40,824 nucleotides of DNA from Phoronis australis (lineage: Eukaryota > Phoronida > Phoronidae), in assembly GCA_002633005.1 (NCBI GenBank), contig NMRA01000477.1, positions 292,397 to 333,220 of the forward strand, read 5' to 3'. The notes beneath the pieces are model-generated. The model worked only from the letters and a program-made list of their open reading frames with translations. It did no database searches and was not told the DNA's origin. Of the stretch, positions 27,001 to 36,000 are shown one piece after another. How positions within the stretch are numbered: position 1 is the stretch's first letter; every line of letters starts with the position of its first letter. The position numbers and the translations under genes were made by a program.

Positions 27001-30000
27001 CCAATTAAATTTCTTGGTATGAATTTACTTGAAAGTCGCACACTCCCTGTCCTGTGAAAACCTAAGGCGCATGACTTTGAATAGGCATTTATCTTCATCA
27101 AAGACCCCCTTTCCGCTTCAATTTAGTTTTTTACTATATAAAATCAAATTAAAGAGGCAAAATCGGTTGTTCGGCGGAAAAGGTGCACTTCGGGGTAATT
27201 TTTGGTTTACTGAAGTTATTAGCTTTGACCACAGTTATCAAACAGCAAAATCCGAGTGATTGTGAGGAAATGAGGTGAAAAGCGGAAATGTATTGGAGGA
27301 TTGAACCTCTCAAGAATATGCATTTGGGAACGAAATCGAGCGCCATACTGCCGTGCGAGATGAGTTGGACAATTCCAGAAAAGCCGATCTTTGGTAGACA
27401 GCCGGGTTAGTTTCTTCTATAGCAGATCATTGGTTTGTATTCCCACCCCGTATTCCCGAAATGGCTTAACAGTCTTGCTTACTTTTGAAAATTCTTTTTT
27501 GAAAGCTCGAGTTTAATGTTTCTACTTCTTCAAATCCATCGTTAAGTATCAAAAAGTTTTTAACGATGGCAGCCAGTCAGCGGCACATGTCTAATTATAA
27601 AAGATTCCCCTTCGTAATTCCTGAATGGCTAAATCCAATTTGAAAACCTGATAATTGTTATTGCTAACCCATGTACATGTAGTTCATTTACCGGAGTGCT
27701 GTGGTGCTAGATATGGTCCATGCTGCTGGACATTTATTTTATTTTTAATTTTCAAAGCAAAAAGTAAAGGAGATCATCGTCCGTGATGCAGAGGCTAAAT
27801 CAATGTATTGCAGACTACAGCAAATTACCCGTCTTGAATTGCCTGAAAAAGTGATTTGAATAAGACATTCAAAATCTTGCATTTTGATCGACATGCTGGT
27901 GAACATTTTGCTTCTTGCATTTTGGTCGATATGGTGAAGAACATTTTGCTTCTAACGACATATAAAGACATATAAAGAGGTAATGAGCCGTGAGGTTGCG
28001 ATAAACAAAAACTAACAACTTCGTTAGAAACTGCACAGTGCATGAATAGCCGTTGTTTTTGTCAATCAATAGTTCTTATTTTTATTATCCCGGGGCAGTA
28101 TTCTTCTTAGAGCTACCGTTGTGTGCGGCTCACCAGGTTTGACGTCACTTGGTTATACAAATTTTACGATCACGCGATCGCTTTTAACATTTTGCATGGC
28201 ACGTGATGTCCGAAATCGTATCATTACATGCGCGCACCCAACCTAAAATATAGGGGGCTCAAATTTACTGAAAAAAATCAACGAGGACTAAAAAAAAACA
28301 AAACCCCACCAAGTTCAGGCCTACGAATTGTGCATCCGCGCCAAATTCCTGTGGACTTTTGTCTCGTTCGAGGCCCCCCTAGCCCCCCCCCCCCCGGGTG
28401 CGCCCATGCATTATCGTTACTAATCAATTTTAGCTAAAATGGCGTCACCAGACAGCATGCATTCTTTCAACTGTATTTTTCTGCGACGTTTACAAATTGT
28501 AAAGCGGCTATCCCACCTTCCGCCCAAGAAGCGAACATTTAATTAAGACCACTTACGACTGGGAAATTGGTCTCAGCCTCTCCCTTTACCTAGATGAGAA
28601 GAGGTTTGGGAGTTTGCAAGGAACTGCTGGTTCCTAATTGAGAATATGCTCGTGACATAAAATGACACACCGAGACACTGACTCCAACTTGTAGAGCCTG
28701 CAGTCTATTTCATGAACGTGACTTGAAACTTAAGACATACATTTGTTATTAAGCTCTCACTTCACAATTGCTGACAAATTTTTTCATAAAAGGTCTCAAG
28801 CAGTAACGAGTTTTCGAATCTTTCGAAACACTGAAATCTCCTCCAAATTGGTTGAGGAACGATTTGAGACCACTTTTAAATGGTCTAAATCAAAAGTATA
28901 TATTTGTGGTAGATGGCGAGTTCGTTTTCCCTTAAAAAGTCATGACACATGTATGAGAATTTACTTAAAAGTTTCATAACTGAGTAGAACTAAAAACTGG
29001 TAAGTTAGCAAAAATGGTATGAACGGATTGTGAATTACGCGTAAGATTGGACGAGGTTGCTGAAATTATGAATACATTATTCACTGAGCACCTATCAGGG
29101 GCTATGGAGGTCACTGAACGGTTGCGACTTTAATTTTTTGTAGGGTTGATTTTACCAGCTTGGTCTTGAAATATGTTCGCTATGGCTTTTGTCGTGTTTT
29201 AATTAAACTTCCTTTTGCTGGGGCTGTGAGTGCATATAATTCTACGTTGCATTATTTGAGTGTGGCTTTTGTCGATAAAATGAGTCCAATGTACACCTGT
29301 ATCTGAATGAATGTTTTGGTTTGCTGTGACTACCTTTCGCCGTCCTTATGAGAAATTTACGAGACCTATAGTTTTGTTACGTAAGCGCGGCATGTGATAG
29401 AATGCCCGATAACCATTTTGTCAGATGTATAATGATTCAATGAACGTCATACGAGTTTCTGCTAAAGAAAAGGCACATGCGGCGACAAATAGGACAAAAC
29501 AAATCGCCTTTGAATTCAGAGCATTATCCCGTGTGGACCGGTAACAAGCGATCAATGAACTTACTCCATCTAGGCCATTATGCAATCATTAACTTCAGTA
29601 GGAATCGTAGCTTGCCGTATACACTTCAATGAATATGTCAAGGAATATCCTTTAAAAATTTCTAACTTGCGGTCGGATAAAACGAGACAATGGTTTAAGC
29701 CAGTAATATAATATCGCAAAATATTCGGCCTGAAATGGTACCCTTTCCAAGATCCTTAGTTTGTGGAAGTCTTCTATTGACGCTGCACCAGCGCATTAAT
29801 GACCGTACTACCTGCTACCACTGGTAGATTGCTCAGTACAAGACAGTAGATAGCTCTAGCGCACAACAAGGAAACCCTTACGAGCACGTTGTCGGTTCCT
29901 ATTGCTTCGCTGGTATTCAAGCTAGTTTTCATGTAACCATGTTCATAAATACCAAATATTCCAGCAAAACCTTTTGACAACACGTTTTCTAAGCAAATGA

Positions 30001-33000
30001 AATCTAACAAGGTTGCAAATGAACGACCATTGTTACGTGAATTGGGATTTTCTAAATCAGTGCTTAGAGCTATATTAATTATAGATTGTTTTCTGTGATG
30101 GAAAATCAATGTTCGGACCATAACGCGAAGTAGACAAGTGTTCAATAATAGACAAGAATGATTCAGCAGTATAATGCTAGGTTATCACTTGTGGAAAGCC
30201 AGATTGTTGTAACGGGATTCCGTTTCACAAATTGAACACTATGAAAATAAAATTTCGGAAGAAATTCACATCAAGAAACGAGACAGGATCAGCTGATCAG
30301 AAAAATCTCACTGGCGTTTAACGCACATTTTTATACTACAGTTATTTCAGTATAGCTAATATTCCCTCCTCACCATCCACACGGTCGTTCTCATACATTT
30401 TTCGTTTGTAATTTATTCTGTTCTCACATACTGCATTTTTCATACAACGAAATCACTTCTTAAGAATATTTTCTTTCCCCACGAACCACAATTTTCCAAG
30501 TTCTATAATCCCAGAGAATTTTGTCACAACTAGATTCATATATAGTACATATCTGTATCTGGCGTTCTTGAGAAATGACACGTGCTCATCCAGGAGCACC
30601 TGTGAGGCAGACGAAAAAATGGTGAATAGAGAATCCTACACTCGTCTTAGGTTTATGACATGGGCAAGACCTCTTGGAAATTTCGTCAAAATCCCGGGAC
30701 TTGACGAAATTTCAAGACGTGTCACAACACATTCCAGTTCATGTGAGAAAAAAAGTTGTATTCTTGACAAAATAACGTTTTTTAAAGCTACATTGAGAGC
30801 CGTTTCGTCGGGTCAAAAATGGCTAAATAGAGGATAAAAATATGAGCGAAACGTTTTGTAAAACCGAACATAAGACCTACGAGCCCCATCCCGACCACAG
30901 TATAGTCATGGAACAAGAAATGTTAATGCGAAAAAATCGGCAATTTTTTAAAGATCAGCCCTACCATATGCACTACAACTCAGAACCTTAGCGGTTGCAG
31001 TCCAGCGCTTTATTAGCGGGGCTAAACATTACATGATAAATAATAGAGTATTGATATTGTATTTAAGGGATTTTGACACAACTTTAATTCATCGTTGGAG
31101 TTTCAAATTTCTGTATTTTGCATTTTGATCTTTTTCAACTAAAAATTTGCAATGAAGTGCAGGGTTCACGGAATTAGTCGCCTAAACAAACCCATCCCTG
31201 GCAAAGATGTGAAATTTACATGGGTTACCGAAAAAAATCTCTAATTAAATTAATGATTGAAATTCTTTTGAAAATGGATTGATTGTTTTATACGATGTCA
31301 ATTTTATGTTTTAATGACTTTTATACTTCCCAGTAAGTAAAATGTTTTTTTTTCTGGAGTTTCGTGTAACTCAAGTTCTACCGTCTTTGGCTTCTACAGT
31401 GTGTTGAAATTTTACTTCTGTGTTTTATTTTGATGTACATCACAGTTTAGATGTTCGTAGACTACGTTTTTGAAGTATTTTAATTCAGAGTCACATAAGA
31501 AAGCACAACTTGACCTACTCATGAACGCGCCAGCTTCAAAATTACGATTTCTCCTTTGCATTTCACTATGTGGTGATTATGTTACGTTTAGGAGATTGTG
31601 AAATAAGTTAAGTTGTTTGGAACAATTCCAAAACAAGAAATTCTACCTTTAATGAATTCGAACTTGCCGTGTGAATTAAGCCACATTTCATATCCACACT
31701 TGATGTCGCGCGATGCTATAAAATGCCAAAACAGCATAAGTTCAATGGAAATTAGTCTTGGCGTAAAGATGTACACTAAATATACAGTCTTCATACAGCG
31801 AGCTGGCTGGCTAAATGGAAATCAGGATTTTTCAAACTGAATAAGCTATTTGTTGAAAAACCATAGTCAAATGTTTTATAAGTTAACAAATGACATGAAA
31901 CAACGACTGCTTTATGGTTTTTGGTAAACCGTGTAATTACTAATTAAATCACAAAACCGCAACTGGTCAAAGCATGGTCTAAGCTAATACCTTCATGACG
32001 TATATCCCATCCAAAAACACGCAAATACGTTTTCTCGCTTATGCCCCTTTTCCTTATTAATACTCGTTTTTGCGACCGTTGCAAAGTTAATAAATCATAA
32101 CGTTCGACACTCGCAATGATTGTGTGAAACGGGAATCGATTTCCCATATTACCTAAACGGCGCTCAGTATACCTTTAAGAATATCTTCAGGGATCGTGAG
32201 AGAAGAGGCCTCAAGCCTCGCTATAATATGTACAAATTTCGATGTCTACAAATCAGAAAAGGTGTTTGTAAGTGTAGCGATTTTAGATTATCGTGAAATG
32301 AATATGACATAAAAAGACAAACTCATCATATATTACTAATTGAGTTACCTATTGTACACATCACTGCCCGCGTTCGAGTTTTATTAAGTCCTGCAAAACG
32401 AAGAACTCTTTGACTGACCCAAATGTTTTGATTTTTAATAAAAGAATTCCCAATTAGTTAGTGGTTGTGCTGTCAAAGTGAAGGCATGACCCTTGATTAA
32501 ATTCTTACATTGCTCAGTGCGATTGTCCACATACCGAGGTCGTGTTGTATTTGGGTCAGTGATTCGAATCTCTAAATTAGGTATCCGGGGATCGACCCGA
32601 TTCATGAATAGTTGCACTCAATGAAAAATACCCAAAATTCGTAATTTCATATTTATCAAATGCAAACATCAAAAACAACTTCAGCAGCAATCGAAATACA
32701 CAATGTACATCCCACCCACACTTGAAACATTCTGCTATGATTTGAGGTGGCTTGCCATCTCGAATTTTTTTCTTCAAATGCTGCCATAGAATATTTTATA
32801 TTCTTAGAAGAATGCTGTAACAATAATTAGACTGCAATTCGAATGCTTCTCAACGTGTCTCCTCCCCTTCAACTGGTGTTTTGAGCAAAATATTCTGCTG
32901 AAGGGGAGCAATAGACCCAAATGTTTCGAAACCATTCAGATAGAACGCACCTCGAACATTCTGGGTCGAGTTTCTCAGACGCAAGAATATCGCTGAATAA

Positions 33001-36000
33001 GCTTGTGTAGACACGTGCTTTGTTTATCGTAATACGTGACGAGCTTCTTGTTTGCTCTTGCGATTTCACGAGATTTTAAATATTTCTCAGTTGTAAAGAG
33101 CAAATAATGTGTAATAAAAAAAATCCCTAATGAATGAGTTTGCACCGTGCCGATACTGGAATTTTAATCTTTTGCCGCGAGATTAGCTGAAATAATACTC
33201 CTACTTTGGTCATTAATTATGCGCTTCTCTTAAGGTCGGTGAACTTATTACGTTTTATACTATTATGGAAACTCGTAAACCGGCTTCAGACATTGCGATC
33301 ATTTCTTACTTAATCGCCATGTATCGCACCGAGTGATTTGTTTGTTGTTGCGCAGTGAATTGCAGGAATTTGTGCAGGAAATGAAATGTCACAACAAAAC
33401 ATTAGATTGTTTGCTCCGTTTGCAAGGAGCAAGCATTGGATACGGTTGGGGGTAATTTTTCAACAATGAGATTTGCTTAAAATTATTTACCAACTTATAT
33501 CGAGTTCGGATGTAAGAACGTATGAGGATTCACTTCCGGCAGGTGGCGACAGCAGCCTTAAATCAACATAATTATGCTCTATCGAACATGACATGACCAC
33601 ATTTTCTAAAAATAAAAATAAAGTTTATTGTAATATTTTAAGTATAATTTTAGATTTCCTAGTAGTTCACCACAAAAATGCCGCCATAGATCACTGACGC
33701 CAAACTTATCTTTTTGTAAACGTAGAAAAGGAGATTGTAAAAAGTACATGAACACTGAACACTAGTCTCGTGGTTTCTAATTTATAACGGGTTGTTACGT
33801 TTTAATCAATTTTTTTTTCGATTGATAAACTCGTTCTGTGTGCTGGTTGATTAGATGGAAAGTCGAATTACAAGACAGATACAGACTGCGTGAACTAGAA
33901 TAGACCTATTGCACTGTCAGACGAATTTAATCTCGGTAAAGATGAGAGTTCACGCAGTGAATTAATCCAAGCGCATTTGCGTCACACGACTCGGTCATTG
34001 CACAAATTCAAAGATAGCATCACCTGCGTTAGATAATGGCGTCCAAAGTGTGGGAATAGTCTGAAAAACGGTCTCAACTTATGTTTTTATCAACAAGGAT
34101 TTCATCAAAGAAAACAGACCAAGCCGTTCGTGCGCGGGATTGGAAGTAATCTCATCGTTGTTAATAAAGGAATTCGTCTTAATAAAATCGAATGGAACCC
34201 ATTTGAATACACTTCCAAAATACATTTAAGAAGGTTTCGTAAGATTGAACCGGCTAGGGTGGAGTTCCATAGACGCAAGAATCTGGCGAAGGACATGCTT
34301 CTCGTGCGCTACAAATGGTAATATCTCGCGAAGGTCTTGCTTGATCATGAAGTTTCGCGAGGTCCTCGCATCTACGGAACGCATCCCTGGTGCATATTTT
34401 ACCTTTGTTAACCGTTTGTTCAGTCGTTTGACAAGTGAATCCGTTGAGTTTACCCACAATGCTGTTGAATTCGATATTGAAAATGAAAGCTGTGTGGGGT
34501 TTGTGGTGTGCGCAAGACAACCTGATCATTATCTGTTATTATTTTGTTGTTTATTATTCATGTTCATCTCCGCGTGCTTTAGCATTTCTTCCTCTGTGCT
34601 TACTTTGATTTTTGTGATAGACATTTCCATTGTTTAAAAAAGCTTGATACAACAAAACGTTTTAACCGGTTGAATGATAATATACATTGAACTTCATTGT
34701 GTTCGAGTCCCACTGGGCCACACTGCAAGACCATCTAGTCGGATTTCTAGCTCCTCATCTCGGTTTTAACTATATGTTAATAAAGTACAAAAACAGCTCC
34801 AGGTGATCAGTGCAATGGGTGCACATGCGCGGCCTGGGCACGTCTGGGTACAACATGTTCCAGACCGCCTGCAATTATTTTTTATTATTCAATGTGCACA
34901 GCAAAGTGACTGAAACGGCAAGCTTTTTAATCAAGTACTAGACCGCTAGAACCGGTAGTTTTGTATCAAGAACAAAAATAAAAGCGATACCTGACTCACA
35001 TGCCTAGTCGTGTTGAACATAGAGGTACAGGCTAGCGCCGCTAGGTCGTGAAAGTCCTTAACTATTGTTAAAACGCCACAAAATTTAGGGAAAGTCGCAG
35101 AAATACGTATAAAAATAGGCCGCACTGCCTCTGCATTCCACTTGTACTGTCCCAATACGCGCACGGACGATTCCGTGCTCGATGTTCGAGAATTTCTTTC
35201 GGATTTATTGTAGTTTACACCGGAATGAGAGGAAATTCAAAAGGTGGCGCCACGTCTATTTGTCGCAAGCATCTGACAGAACCAAACTGTCAACCATGTT
35301 TTCAATTGTTGTTTATAGGCATTTGGTCACGCGCGTGTGTATTTGCATGCTTGGAAATCATTCACATTCTTCTCGAGACTACTTGTCAAAAACAGAGAAT
35401 CCATTCTCTCGTATGTGGTACGTGTACGTCGACATTTAATATTTTTTCCTGCACTGACAAGGCGTTGCCAGGAACCATGAAGCGACTGCTTTGCACCAAC
35501 CTCTCGTTAGAAGTCACTTTCTTAATAGTTTAATGAAATTTCTCATTTACTAATTTCTCCATTCCACCCAAGAGGAATTGCATTGTGTTGTATTTTCGTA
35601 TCTCCTACTACGCTATTGACAATGAGCTGGCTGTGGGATGGACAGGGATTTTCACACATAAACTATATGCCCTCGAAAACCATGGAAAGATTACCACAAA
35701 ACTTTTTTACGTCGCTGCGGGCATAGCTGGTATACACACAATAAACAACTTTTAATTAACTGCGTTTTTCTTCAGAGAAACCTGATTCACAGGGTTAAAT
35801 TGGATGACAGGTAACTTTTGCTACTTATACACATTGGTATGTTTATTTGCACATCCCATGGCTACAGTAAGTTGATTATGAGAGTCATAAATATGAATAA
35901 ATATTTCAGTACGTTGACGAGCTTAGGCCTTCGTAGGTAAATGACCGTCAGTGACGCTTCACTTTCCGGTCTCTAAATAATAAATAACGGATTGAGATAA

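Noticed and set aside
29774-30145. 123-codon minus-strand open frame in intron 1
   Set aside because: No family resemblance and no exon borders in a phase that joins to the host gene.
34245-34637. 130-codon plus-strand open frame with a hydrophobic C-terminus, overlapped by minus-strand frames of 91 and 77 codons
   Set aside because: No recognisable domain, no clear splice or promoter context, and both strands are open, which suggests low stop density rather than a gene.
34695-34715. GTTCGAGTCCC, like a tRNA B box; similar motifs near 32555 and, on the minus strand, near 40430
   Set aside because: No A box at the right distance and no cloverleaf could be folded, so neither a tRNA gene nor a SINE is supported.
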